Shown piece after piece: positions 54,767-62,703 of a stretch of DNA of 64,000 nucleotides. The translations under genes were made by a program, and so were the position numbers. Below the pieces are notes generated by a model. The model searched no databases, was not told the origin of the DNA, and saw only the letters and a program-made list of their open reading frames with translations. Positions within the stretch are counted from its first letter, which is position 1. Each line of letters begins with the position of its first letter. The stretch covers positions 1-64,000 of the forward strand of contig CAYOYK010000009.1 in the NCBI GenBank assembly GCA_964408185.1. The letters are read 5' to 3'. This stretch comes from CAYOYK01 sp964408185 (lineage in GTDB: Bacteria; Bacillota; Clostridia; Christensenellales; Aristaeellaceae).

Positions 54767-56029
54767 TTACTTGATGAGATCCGTGCCCATGAACGCGCGC
54801 AGAACCTCCGGCACGGTCACGGTACCGTCGTCGTTCTGGTAGTTTTCCAAAATGGCGGCCACGGTGCGGCCCACGGCCACGCCCGACCCGTTGAGCGTGT
54901 GGCAGAACTGCGGCTTGCCGTCCTTGCCGTCGCGGTAGCGAATGCTCGCGCGGCGGGCCTGAAAGTCCTCGCAGTTGGAGCAGCTCGATATCTCGACATA
55001 GCGGTTGTAGGAGGGCATCCAGACCTCGATATCGTAGGTCTTGGCGGCGCTGAAGCCCATGTCCCCGGTGCTGAGGCAGACCACGCGGTAGGGCAGGCCC
55101 AAGAGCTGAAGCACCTTTTCGGCCTCGGCGGTCATGCTCTCCAGCTCGTCGTAGCTCTGCTCCGGCTTTGCGATCTTGACCATCTCCACCTTGTTGAACT
55201 GGTGCTGGCGGATCAGCCCGCGCGTATCGCGCCCGGCGCTGCCGGCCTCGGCGCGGAAGCACGCGGAGTAGGCGCAGTGGCGGATGGGCAGCGCCGCGCC
55301 GTCAAGGATCATCTCGCGGTAGAGGTTGGTCACGGGCACCTCCGCCGTGGGGATGAGGAATGTGTCCTTGTCCACCTTGTACGCGTCCTCCTCAAACTTG
55401 GGCAGCTGGCCGGTGCCAGTCATGGTTTGGCGCGTGACCATGTACGGGGGCAGAATCTCCTCGTAGCCCGCGTCGATGTGTGTGTTCAAAAAGAAGGTGA
55501 TGACCGCGCGCTCCAGCCGCGCGCCCAGCCCGCGGTACACCGTGAAGCGCGCGCCGCTGATCTTCGCGGCCGCGTCAAAATCAAGGATCTTGAGATCGGT
55601 GCCGATGTCCCAGTGCGCCTTGGGCTCCCAGCCGAACCGACGGGGCTCGCCCCAGCGGCGCTGCTCCACGTTCTCCTTGTCGTCCTTGCCGATGGGCACG
55701 GACGCGTTGGGGAAGTTGGGCACGCTCATCAAAAAATCGTTCATTGCGCCGTCAAGCTCGGCGATATCCGCGTCGATGGCGGCGATCTCGTCGCCCAGCT
55801 TGCGCATTTCGTCCATCACGTCGGCCGTGTCGCCGCCCTCGCGCTTGACCACCGCGATCTGCTTGCTGGTCTGGTTGCGCAGGGCCTTTTTCTCCTCGCT
55901 CTGCGCCAGCAGCTTGCGTCGCTGCTCGTCCTTTTGCAAAAAGGGCGTAATGTCGATGTCCTTGTTGCGCGCCTTGAGCGCGTCAACCAGCTCCTGCGGG
56001 TTTTGACGGATGCGTTTGATATCCAGCAT
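54767..56029 (-). CDS. serS: Seryl-tRNA synthetase
   Basis: The 420-residue product starts with the coiled-coil tRNA-binding arm (about 30-105) and continues with the class II catalytic core: motif 2 (CFRAEAGSAGRDTRGLIRQH) and motif 3 with the conserved GSGVAVGRT. It charges tRNA-Ser. Its length is normal. AAAGGAGGA precedes the ATG. It is preceded by a T-box leader, so expression rises when tRNA-Ser is uncharged. Confidence 0.98.
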   Translation of the reverse strand: MLDIKRIRQNPQELVDALKARNKDIDITPFLQKDEQRRKLLAQSEEKKALRNQTSKQIAVVKREGGDTADVMDEMRKLGDEIAAIDADIAELDGAMNDFLMSVPNFPNASVPIGKDDKENVEQRRWGEPRRFGWEPKAHWDIGTDLKILDFDAAAKISGARFTVYRGLGARLERAVITFFLNTHIDAGYEEILPPYMVTRQTMTGTGQLPKFEEDAYKVDKDTFLIPTAEVPVTNLYREMILDGAALPIRHCAYSACFRAEAGSAGRDTRGLIRQHQFNKVEMVKIAKPEQSYDELESMTAEAEKVLQLLGLPYRVVCLSTGDMGFSAAKTYDIEVWMPSYNRYVEISSCSNCEDFQARRASIRYRDGKDGKPQFCHTLNGSGVAVGRTVAAILENYQNDDGTVTVPEVLRAFMGTDLIK

Positions 56030-56055
56030 GGTTCTTCCTCCTTTGATCTGCGTAC

Positions 56056-56280
56056 AAACAAAACTCCGCCCCAAAGCAAAACCTTGGGACGGAGGAAGCG
56101 TGCTCCGCGGTGCCACCCGAGTTAAGGCCGACGGCCTTCTCTTGTTTGCGCGATAACGGGCGCCTCCCGGACGGCTCCTCGCCGTCGGCTCGCGGGTGGA
56201 AGCGCCAAGCCGCCGACAGCCTTGCACCGATCGGCTGCTCTCTATACGGCGGCGGATAGCGGTTTTCCCGTTCATAACCG
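56056..56280 (-). promoter_or_regulatory. T-box riboswitch leader of serS
   Basis: The minus strand carries the T-box core GGGTGGCACCGCG (56106-56118), which binds the tRNA acceptor end. The intrinsic terminator CTCCGTCCCAAGG...TTTGGGGCGGAG plus TTTTG follows (56056-56096). Stem I is recognisable from AGAGAGCAGCC and GGTGCAAGG. A TCC triplet at 56198-56200, followed by A, is the likely serine specifier codon. Confidence 0.93.
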
Positions 56281-56285
56281 AGTGC

Positions 56286-56314
56286 ATCATAGCACGAGCG
56301 ACGCGGGTTGTCAA
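56286..56314 (-). promoter_or_regulatory. Promoter of the T-box-serS transcript
   Basis: On the minus strand TTGACA and TATGAT are separated by 17 bases, directly upstream of the T-box stem I. Confidence 0.9.
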
Positions 56315-56368
56315 TACGCGGGGGGCGTGTTCCATCAGGACAGCCCGATGATTTTCACGCTTGGACGC

Positions 56369-56397
56369 TTGCATTTTATTTGCTCTTATGCTATACT
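56369..56397 (+). promoter_or_regulatory. Promoter of rpsB-tsf
   Basis: TTGCAT and TATACT are separated by 17 bases. The leader to rpsB is about 105 bases and could hold an S2-type autoregulatory structure, which I could not confirm. Confidence 0.82.
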
Positions 56398-56506
56398 TCC
56401 ACCGATTACGCACCTTTGTCGATCGGACGCTTGTGCCGAGGAACTATCGCCCCCGGCGACCGACCCGAAACGACGCAAAGGGTGGATAAACAAGGAGGAA
56501 CCCCAA

Positions 56507-57247
56507 ATGGCTGTCATTTCCATGAAACAGCTCCTGGAAGCGGGCGTGCACTTCGGCCATCAGACGCGCCGCTGGAACCCCAAAATGGCCCAGTACATCT
56601 TTACCGAGCGCAACGGCATCTACATCATCGACCTGCAAAAGACTGTCCGCAAGGTAGACGAGGCGTACAGCTTTGTGCGCGACCTGTCCATGGAGGGCAA
56701 GAGCATCCTGTTCGTCGGCACCAAAAAGCAGGCGCAGGAGTCCATCTCCCAAGAGGCCGCTCGCTGCAACATGTATTATGTCAACAACCGCTGGCTGGGC
56801 GGCATGCTTACCAACTTCCGCACCATCCGCACCCGTGTGGATCGTCTCAACCAGATTGACAAAATGGAGGCCACCGGCCAGTTTGAGCTCCTGCCCAAAA
56901 AGGAAGTCATCAAGCTCCAGCACGAGCGTGAAAAGCTGGAAGCCAACCTTGGCGGTATCCGCGAGATGAAAAAGCTGCCCGGCGCGCTGTTCATCGTGGA
57001 TCCCCGCAAGGAGCACATCGCCGTCAGCGAAGCCCGCAACTTGGGCATTCCCATCGTGGCCATCGTGGATACCAACTGCGACCCCGATGAGATCGACTAC
57101 GTGATCCCCGGCAACGACGACGCCATCCGCGCCGTGAAGCTGATTGCCGGCAAGCTGGCCGACGCCGTGCTGGAAGGCAAGCAGGGCGAGCAGGACGCCG
57201 CCGACGAAGCCTCCGCCGCCGAGGCCGCCAAGACCGACGAACAATAA
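56507..57247 (+). CDS. rpsB: 30S ribosomal protein S2
   Basis: The 246-residue product is S2 throughout (MKQLLEAGVHFGHQTRRWNPKM, VNNRWLGGMLTNFRTI, IVDPRKEHIAVSEARNLGIP). It ends in an Ala/Glu/Asp-rich tail of about 20 residues. AAGGAGGA precedes the ATG. The rpsB-tsf order is standard. Confidence 0.99.
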   Translation: MAVISMKQLLEAGVHFGHQTRRWNPKMAQYIFTERNGIYIIDLQKTVRKVDEAYSFVRDLSMEGKSILFVGTKKQAQESISQEAARCNMYYVNNRWLGGMLTNFRTIRTRVDRLNQIDKMEATGQFELLPKKEVIKLQHEREKLEANLGGIREMKKLPGALFIVDPRKEHIAVSEARNLGIPIVAIVDTNCDPDEIDYVIPGNDDAIRAVKLIAGKLADAVLEGKQGEQDAADEASAAEAAKTDEQ

Positions 57248-57260
57248 GACCGCTCCGGCC

Positions 57261-57289
57261 CCTTCGCGCGCGGCAGGCTCGCGCGCGAA
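57261..57289 (+). other. Intercistronic hairpin between rpsB and tsf
   Basis: A perfect 10-bp stem (CTTCGCGCGC / GCGCGCGAAG) with a 9-base loop lies in the 78-base gap. Without a T run it may lower read-through or mark RNA processing. Confidence 0.65.
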
Positions 57290-57325
57290 GCATGCCTGAG
57301 CGCCATCAGACAGGAGAGATTTTTT

Positions 57326-58261
57326 ATGGCGAACATCACCGCCCAAATGGTTAAGGAACTTCGCGAAATGACGCAGGCCGGCATGCTGGACTGCAAAAAG
57401 GCCCTCGTAGAGGTTGAAGGCGAAATGGAAAAGGCCATTGAATGGCTCCGCGAGAAGGGCCTTGCCGCCGCCGCCAAGAAGGCCGGCCGCATCGCCGCCG
57501 AGGGCGCCGTGGCCAGCTTCGTGTCCGACGACCACAGCGTGGGCGACATCGTGGAGATCAACTGCGAGACCGACTTTGTGGCCAACACCGACAACTTTAA
57601 GAATTTCTGCAAGGGCGTGGCCAAGCACATCGCGCAGGCCAACCCCAAGGATGTGGACGAGCTGCTGGGCCAAAAGTTTGTGGACGACCCCAGCAAGACC
57701 ATCACCGACCTCGTCAGCGACGCGACCGTCGCCATCGGCGAGAAGATCAGCATTCGCCGCTTTGCCCGTTACGAGACCAACGTCGGCGTCGTCGAGAGCT
57801 ACCTGCACATGGGCGGCAAGATCGGCGTGCTGATCGAGGTGGACAACGACAAGCCCGAAACCTTTACCAGCGACGCTTTCAAGGCGTACTATCACGACCT
57901 CGCGCTGCAAATCGCCGCCGCCAAGCCCGGCTTCGTCGTCAAGAGCGAAGTGCCCACCGAGAAGCTCGACAAGGAGAAGGAAATCCTCCGCGCGCAGGCG
58001 CTCAACGAGGGCAAGCCCGAAAAGATCGTGGATAAGATGGTCGAGGGCCGCATCGAGAAGTACTACAAGGAAGTCTGCCTGCTGGAGCAGCCCTTCGTGA
58101 AGGACGGCGACAAGAGCATCGCCCAGCTCACCGCCGAGACCGCCAAAGCCATCGGCGCAAACCTTAAGGTCGTCAGCTTCGAGCGCTTTGAGCGCGGCGA
58201 GGGCATCGAAAAGCGGCAGGACAACTTTGCCGAGGAGATCGCCCAGATGGCGAAGCTGTAA
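57326..58261 (+). CDS. tsf: Translation elongation factor Ts
   Basis: The 311-residue product has the N-terminal UBA-like domain (VKELREMTQAGMLDCKKAL) and the core with CETDFVANTDNFKNF. It exchanges GDP for GTP on EF-Tu. CAGGAGAG lies upstream of the ATG. A strong terminator follows. Confidence 0.99.
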   Translation: MANITAQMVKELREMTQAGMLDCKKALVEVEGEMEKAIEWLREKGLAAAAKKAGRIAAEGAVASFVSDDHSVGDIVEINCETDFVANTDNFKNFCKGVAKHIAQANPKDVDELLGQKFVDDPSKTITDLVSDATVAIGEKISIRRFARYETNVGVVESYLHMGGKIGVLIEVDNDKPETFTSDAFKAYYHDLALQIAAAKPGFVVKSEVPTEKLDKEKEILRAQALNEGKPEKIVDKMVEGRIEKYYKEVCLLEQPFVKDGDKSIAQLTAETAKAIGANLKVVSFERFERGEGIEKRQDNFAEEIAQMAKL

Positions 58262-58281
58262 GGCGGATTCGAGCATATCAC

Positions 58282-58314
58282 AAATGCGCGTGGGAGAAAT
58301 CCCACGCGCATTTT
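58282..58314 (+). terminator. Intrinsic terminator of rpsB-tsf
   Basis: A perfect 14-bp stem (AAATGCGCGTGGGA / TCCCACGCGCATTT) is capped by a GAAA tetraloop. Confidence 0.93.
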
Positions 58315-58466
58315 CTGTTGGCAATCAATCCGGTGGTACGGGAGGTACCGACTCTTGCCGGGCAGCGCCCACATTCCGCGCAGCGGCGGCCCGGCAGGCG
58401 AGCCTGCGCAGCGCGGTCAGCTGCGGCGACAAAGCTGCTGATAGGGGCTTCCCTTCTGCGCTCCGT

Positions 58467-58880
58467 CTATTTGCCCGTCTTGACCGTCAGCAGCTTCTTC
58501 GCGTCCGTCAGCGTGGCCTCGTCCGCGATGCGCAGGTGTATGTAGCCGCCGTCCCCGCAGGGGTACTTGCCGTCGATGGCCTTGCGGACAGGCTCGCTTA
58601 CGTCCGCATAGACGCGCGCGAACTGCGGGCCAGACATGCGCAGCATCAGGCAGCAGGCCCCGTTTTCCGCAAACAGATCGCACAGGTGCTTGCTCCCGAC
58701 CGCGTGCTTCACGCCCCAGCCGTATTTTTTCCCATACGGAAAGCGGATGGTCTGCGCGGAGCCTGTCGTATCGGACAGCCACGTGTTGAGCGTGCGGAAG
58801 AAGGTCTCGCCGTCCGCGCAGAAGGCGGCGAGCGCGTCGTAATCCGGGTTCGCGTCGGGATCGAGCATTCGTTCGTACAT
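58467..58880 (-). CDS. DUF3788 family protein
   Basis: The 137-residue product resembles DUF3788 proteins (YGWGVKHAVGSKHLCDLFAENGACCLMLRM), a small soluble family of unknown function. The start at 58880 has AAAGGAG about 8 bases upstream, inside the end of the ABC-F gene region. It follows the ABC-F gene with a 17-base gap and is probably co-transcribed. Confidence 0.8.
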   Translation of the reverse strand: MYERMLDPDANPDYDALAAFCADGETFFRTLNTWLSDTTGSAQTIRFPYGKKYGWGVKHAVGSKHLCDLFAENGACCLMLRMSGPQFARVYADVSEPVRKAIDGKYPCGDGGYIHLRIADEATLTDAKKLLTVKTGK

Positions 58881-58897
58881 TTGGGGTCTCCTTTCGC

Positions 58898-60379
58898 TTA
58901 CAGCTCCACCATGCGCGTACACACGCGCTCCAAAAACCTGCGGTCGTGCTCCACCATGAGCAGCGTTGGCCTGAATGTCAGCAGCAGCTCCTCCAGCTGG
59001 ATGCGGCTGTATACGTCCAAGTAGTTGAGCGCCTCATCCCAGACGTACAGGTGCGCGCTCTCGCAAAGGCTGCGAGCCAGCAGCACCTTTTTCTTCTGCC
59101 CCTCGCTAAAGTCCGCCATGTCCTTATCAAACTGCTGACGGCCCATATCCATGTTGCGCAGAATGGCCTTGAAAAGCGTCTCGTCCAGCGCGTGACGGGC
59201 GATATACTCCCGCACGTTGCCGCGCAGAAAGCTGGGGTCCTGCGGCACATAGCTGACGACAAGCCCGCTTGCGGGACGAATCTCGCCATGTAGCGCGTCG
59301 CCCTCGCCCACCAGCGTTTTGAGGATGCTGCTCTTGCCCGCGCCGTTTGCACCCAGCAGCGCGACGCGCTCGCCCGCGTCCACGGTAAAGCGCACGTCCG
59401 GAAGCACCACGCGCTCGCCGTAGCGCACCGAGGCGTTGTCCACAGTCAGCAGGCGCTTCTTGGGATGCTCCAGCGGGCGGAGCTTCAGGTCGCCGACGCG
59501 CTCCAAATCCTTCAGCAGTTCCTTCTTCTCGCCGAGGGCCTTCTCCTGCCGACGTTGCAGATTTTTGGCCTGAGACATCATCTTGGCGCTCTTTGCCCCG
59601 ATGTAGCCGCGATCCACGGCCGCCACGTCGCTTTCCGCAACGTGAAACTTCTCTTTTTCGAGGCTGTTGCTCCATTGCGCGGTGAGGCGGCTGGCCGCGC
59701 CGAGGCGGCGGATATCCTTTTGCAAGCGCTCGTTCTGGCGCTGCTCATACTCGTTGCGGGCGTTGAGCTCGCGCTCGTAGGTATCGTAATCGCCGCGGAA
59801 CACATCCACGCTGGTTTTGTTGAGGCAGAGCACATGATCGACGCAGCGATTGAGAAAATCGCGGTCATGGCTCACCAGCAGGAAGCCCGGCTTCTGGCGC
59901 AGGTAGTCGCCCACCAGCGCGCGGCCGTGCAGGTCAAGGTGGTTGGTTGGCTCGTCGATGAGCAGATAGCCCGTCTCTCCGGCAAACAGCGCCGCAAGCT
60001 GGCATTTGGTTTGCTCGCCCCGGCTCAGCGTGCGGTAGGGCCGCGCGAGGGCCTCGGCGGAGAGCAGCAGCAGGTTGCACTCCCGCTGCAAGCGCCAATC
60101 CGGCGCGCCGTCGCTCATCCGTGCCATCAGTGCAAGGGCGGGCTCGTCGGGGTTGTCCGCCTCAAAGGGAAAGTACCTCGCGGGGCAGGGCATCTCCACG
60201 CGCCCGCGATGGGCCAGCTCTCCCTGCAACAGCCGCAAAAGCGTGGTCTTGCCGCGCCCGTTGCGGCCCGTAAGCCCCAGCCGCCAGACCGTATCCACCT
60301 GAAACGACACGCCCTCGAACACGTTGTCGTAGCTGCCGTCATAGCCGAATGTCAGATCGCTGACCGTAACAATTGCCAT
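58898..60379 (-). CDS. Lsa-type ABC-F ribosomal protection protein
   Basis: The 493-residue product has two ABC domains without membrane helices. NBD1 carries the Lsa-like start LTFGYDGSYDNVFEGVSFQ, Walker A GRNGRGKTT and LIDEPTNHLD. NBD2 has GANGAGKSS, SEGQKKKVLLAR and VWDEALNYLDV. The linker (about 195-300) is the part that would reach the ribosomal peptidyl-transferase region. Lsa-family members can protect against lincosamides, streptogramin A and pleuromutilins, but resistance cannot be asserted from sequence alone. AAGGAGC precedes the ATG. It is under an attenuator leader. Confidence 0.92.
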   Translation of the reverse strand: MAIVTVSDLTFGYDGSYDNVFEGVSFQVDTVWRLGLTGRNGRGKTTLLRLLQGELAHRGRVEMPCPARYFPFEADNPDEPALALMARMSDGAPDWRLQRECNLLLLSAEALARPYRTLSRGEQTKCQLAALFAGETGYLLIDEPTNHLDLHGRALVGDYLRQKPGFLLVSHDRDFLNRCVDHVLCLNKTSVDVFRGDYDTYERELNARNEYEQRQNERLQKDIRRLGAASRLTAQWSNSLEKEKFHVAESDVAAVDRGYIGAKSAKMMSQAKNLQRRQEKALGEKKELLKDLERVGDLKLRPLEHPKKRLLTVDNASVRYGERVVLPDVRFTVDAGERVALLGANGAGKSSILKTLVGEGDALHGEIRPASGLVVSYVPQDPSFLRGNVREYIARHALDETLFKAILRNMDMGRQQFDKDMADFSEGQKKKVLLARSLCESAHLYVWDEALNYLDVYSRIQLEELLLTFRPTLLMVEHDRRFLERVCTRMVEL

Positions 60380-60423
60380 CGATTGCTCCTTCCGCGCAGT
60401 CCGGCGGAAAGGCAAACGCGCGC

Positions 60424-60495
60424 AAAAAAACGGAGCCCTTGCGCGCTCTGCTTCCCTGCCGCACATACGCAATCAAGCCTCCGCCTGCGCGGAGG
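60424..60495 (-). promoter_or_regulatory. Transcription attenuator in the ABC-F leader
   Basis: On the minus strand a hairpin CCTCCGC / GCGGAGG (60478-60495) shares bases with a later terminator stem, CGGAGGCTTG pairing with CAAGGGCTCCG and followed by seven T (60424-60430). The two folds exclude each other. A possible leader peptide begins MEPYDLVLETECRDAL at 60586, and a two-codon frame (ATG CAC TGA) with a ribosome site lies within it. Confidence 0.72.
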
Positions 60496-60589
60496 GCATT
60501 TGGTTGGTACGCTGCGCTTACGCGCCGGCAGGAAGGTCAGTGCATCTCGACACTCCGTTTCCAAAACAAGATCGTATGGCTCCATGTGC

Positions 60590-60618
60590 AGGATAGCACG
60601 GACGCGGTGAAAAGTCAA
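60590..60618 (-). promoter_or_regulatory. Promoter of the ABC-F transcript
   Basis: On the minus strand TTGACT and TATCCT are separated by 17 bases, about 210 bases before the ABC-F start. Confidence 0.8.
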
Positions 60619-60625
60619 TACAAAA

Positions 60626-60891
60626 GGGGCGGCCTTGCGGCCGCCCCAGCCTGTCGAAAAACCCCGCGAGGGGTTTGGGGAGCCGCGCTCCCCAAATCAA
60701 TTCCGCCTTGGGCGACCTGTGCGTCCAAGGCGGCGGCGTTGCGAAGCAACGCTTCCCTACGCTTTCACCGGCCGCGTTCTGTGAGGGAGGCCATCCGCCG
60801 ACCGAACAGGTTGCAGGCGAAAAGCGCAGAACCTCAAGAAAGCGGCGCAGCCGCTTTCTTGACACGCAAGGGGCGGCCTTGCGGCCGCCCC
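60626..60891 (+). repeat. Structured repeat element, copy C, flanked by identical hairpins
   Basis: Two identical hairpins (GGGGCGGCC-TTGC-GGCCGCCCC at 60626-60647 and 60870-60891) flank a 222-base segment made of serial stem-loops: TTTGGGGAG/CTCCCCAAA, CCGCCTTGG/CCAAGGCGG, GCGTTGC/GCAACGC and GAAAGCGGC/GCCGCTTTC. The inner part matches copies A and B. No gene is present. The hairpin at 60626 followed by TTTTG on the minus strand could end the nucleotidase transcript. Confidence 0.85.
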
Positions 60892-60912
60892 TTGCGGAGG
60901 ATCCCGTGTTGG

Positions 60913-62559
60913 TTACTTGATGGTGATGCGACCGGCGGGCTCGGCATACTGATCGCCGATGGTGCCGCCCAGCACTTCCGTCGTGTACTCCACAAGCGCA
61001 TCCTCCAGCGCGATGCCGGTATCCAGCAGCGTCTGGGACGCGGGATACTTGAACACGATGTAGGTATCGCCGCCGACGGCCGTGTAGTCGTTGGTCGCAA
61101 CCGTGTACAGCTTCTCAGGATCGAAGGCCTCGCCGCCGATGGTGGCGATGGTCACGCGCGCGCCGGGCTTGGCGGGCGCGAAGTAGGTGCTGTCCGCATA
61201 CTGCTCGCCCTGCTCATAGGGCACGGTGGTATCGATGGTGAACTCGATGCCCGCAACCTGCGGGAACGCGCCCACGGCGTCGGGGCAAGAGAAGCAGGCG
61301 GCCTCAAGGGCTTCCAGCAGCTCGGCGCCGGTCACCTTGATGGTGACGACCTTGTTGCCGAAGGGGAACACGGTCTTCATGGTCTTCATGGTGACATCGC
61401 CAATCTCGATGCTGGCGCGGATGCCGCCGCCGTTGGTGATCGCGCAGTCAGCGGGATCCACGCCGTACTTGCTGGCGCACCAGAGGATGGCGTCGGCGCA
61501 GAAGTCGCCCAGGTTGGTTTCCTGCGTGCGCACGCCGGGGCTGCGCTCGCCGTCGAGCAGCACGGTGGTGGTCGCAAACACGGCGCTCAGCTGCTCGTCA
61601 ATGGCAGTGTTCACGGCGGCGACCGCCTGGGCCACCTCGGCGTCGCTGGGCATCGGGGCCACGAGGGAGGACGACGCGGCGATCAGGCAAGCGCTGAGGC
61701 CCTCGCCGTCGTAGACGATCTCGCCAATGTTGGCGAAGGCGGTGCCGGTGCTCACGAGGAGGGTGGTATCCGCCTTTTCGGCGCCCTCGGCGAGCTTTTG
61801 CTCTACCTCTTTTACGATCTCGGTGTGGCTGTGCGCATCGAGGAAGAGGTCAATGCCGATGGTGTTGGCAATCACGTCGAGGGAGCGGTTGCCGATGGAC
61901 TCGTCATCCACGCCCAGATGGCCGATGCAGACGATCAGCGTGCAGCCCTCGGCGGTCAGGGTATCAATCTCGGCCTGCGCGCAGGCGTAGAGCTCCTCGC
62001 CCTGCAGGAAGGTCGCGCCGCCCAGCAGGTTGGGGTTGGCCTTGGTGAATGTCTCCGGGGTGGCAAGACCGAACACGCCGATCTTCTGATCGCCAAACTC
62101 GTAGATCTTATGCGCGTCGAAGATCGGGTCGCCGCCCGCGGCACGCAGGATGTTGGCGGCCAGAATGGTAAAGCTGGCGGCGTCGCGGTTTTGGAGCAGG
62201 TTGTCCAAGCCCCAGTCGAACTCGTGGTTGCCCACGGCGCTCGCGTCATAGCCCGCGGCGTTCATAAAGTTGACCGCGTTCATGCCCTTGCTCAGGTTCA
62301 CAATGGGCTGGCCCAGCGAGAAATCGCCGCCGTCAAACAGCAGCACATTCGCGCCGGCGGCAGCCGCGTCTTTTTTGAGCTGAGCGACAGCCTCGTAGCC
62401 AAGCGTCGGCTTGGACACATTCTGCATCGCAGAGCCGTGTACGTCGTTGGTGTACAGGATGACCAGTTTGCCGGTCAGGTCCGGCGCGGCGGACGCGACG
62501 GGCAGCGCCAGCGTGAGCGCCAGCACGAGAGCCAGAAGCAGGGCGGATACCTTTTTCAT
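60913..62559 (-). CDS. Secreted 5'-nucleotidase/2',3'-cyclic phosphodiesterase family protein
   Basis: The 548-residue product has a Sec signal peptide (1-24, cleavage after ASA). An N-terminal metallophosphatase domain follows with YTNDVHG, FDGGDFS, GNHEFDWG, CIGHLG and DAHSH, then a C-terminal 5'-nucleotidase domain with NGGGIRASI and AVGGD. It releases phosphate and nucleosides outside the cell. No LPxTG or lipobox is seen. It may feed the Pst system, although no Pho box was found upstream. Confidence 0.95.
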   Translation of the reverse strand: MKKVSALLLALVLALTLALPVASAAPDLTGKLVILYTNDVHGSAMQNVSKPTLGYEAVAQLKKDAAAAGANVLLFDGGDFSLGQPIVNLSKGMNAVNFMNAAGYDASAVGNHEFDWGLDNLLQNRDAASFTILAANILRAAGGDPIFDAHKIYEFGDQKIGVFGLATPETFTKANPNLLGGATFLQGEELYACAQAEIDTLTAEGCTLIVCIGHLGVDDESIGNRSLDVIANTIGIDLFLDAHSHTEIVKEVEQKLAEGAEKADTTLLVSTGTAFANIGEIVYDGEGLSACLIAASSSLVAPMPSDAEVAQAVAAVNTAIDEQLSAVFATTTVLLDGERSPGVRTQETNLGDFCADAILWCASKYGVDPADCAITNGGGIRASIEIGDVTMKTMKTVFPFGNKVVTIKVTGAELLEALEAACFSCPDAVGAFPQVAGIEFTIDTTVPYEQGEQYADSTYFAPAKPGARVTIATIGGEAFDPEKLYTVATNDYTAVGGDTYIVFKYPASQTLLDTGIALEDALVEYTTEVLGGTIGDQYAEPAGRITIK

Positions 62560-62613
62560 GGGAGAACGCCTACCTTTCGCTGTGTGGTTTTGCAAACGGG
62601 GAATTGCAGGTTC

Positions 62614-62642
62614 ATTATAACGGATAAATCTGTATACAGCAA
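62614..62642 (-). promoter_or_regulatory. Nucleotidase promoter with palindromic operator
   Basis: On the minus strand TTGCTG and TATAAT are separated by 17 bases. A perfect 10-base palindrome, CTGTATACAG (62630-62639), overlaps the -35 end of the spacer, a typical repressor position. Confidence 0.65.
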
Positions 62643-62703
62643 GGTTTGTCATAGAATTGTAAAGGGTGCGGCCAGCCGCGGCGGAGAACCCGCGCGGCCG
62701 CGT

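Noticed and set aside
60379..60618. An 88-residue frame covering the ABC-F leader as a real gene
   Set aside because: It overlaps the attenuator stems and runs into the ABC-F start. At most its first part could serve as a leader peptide.
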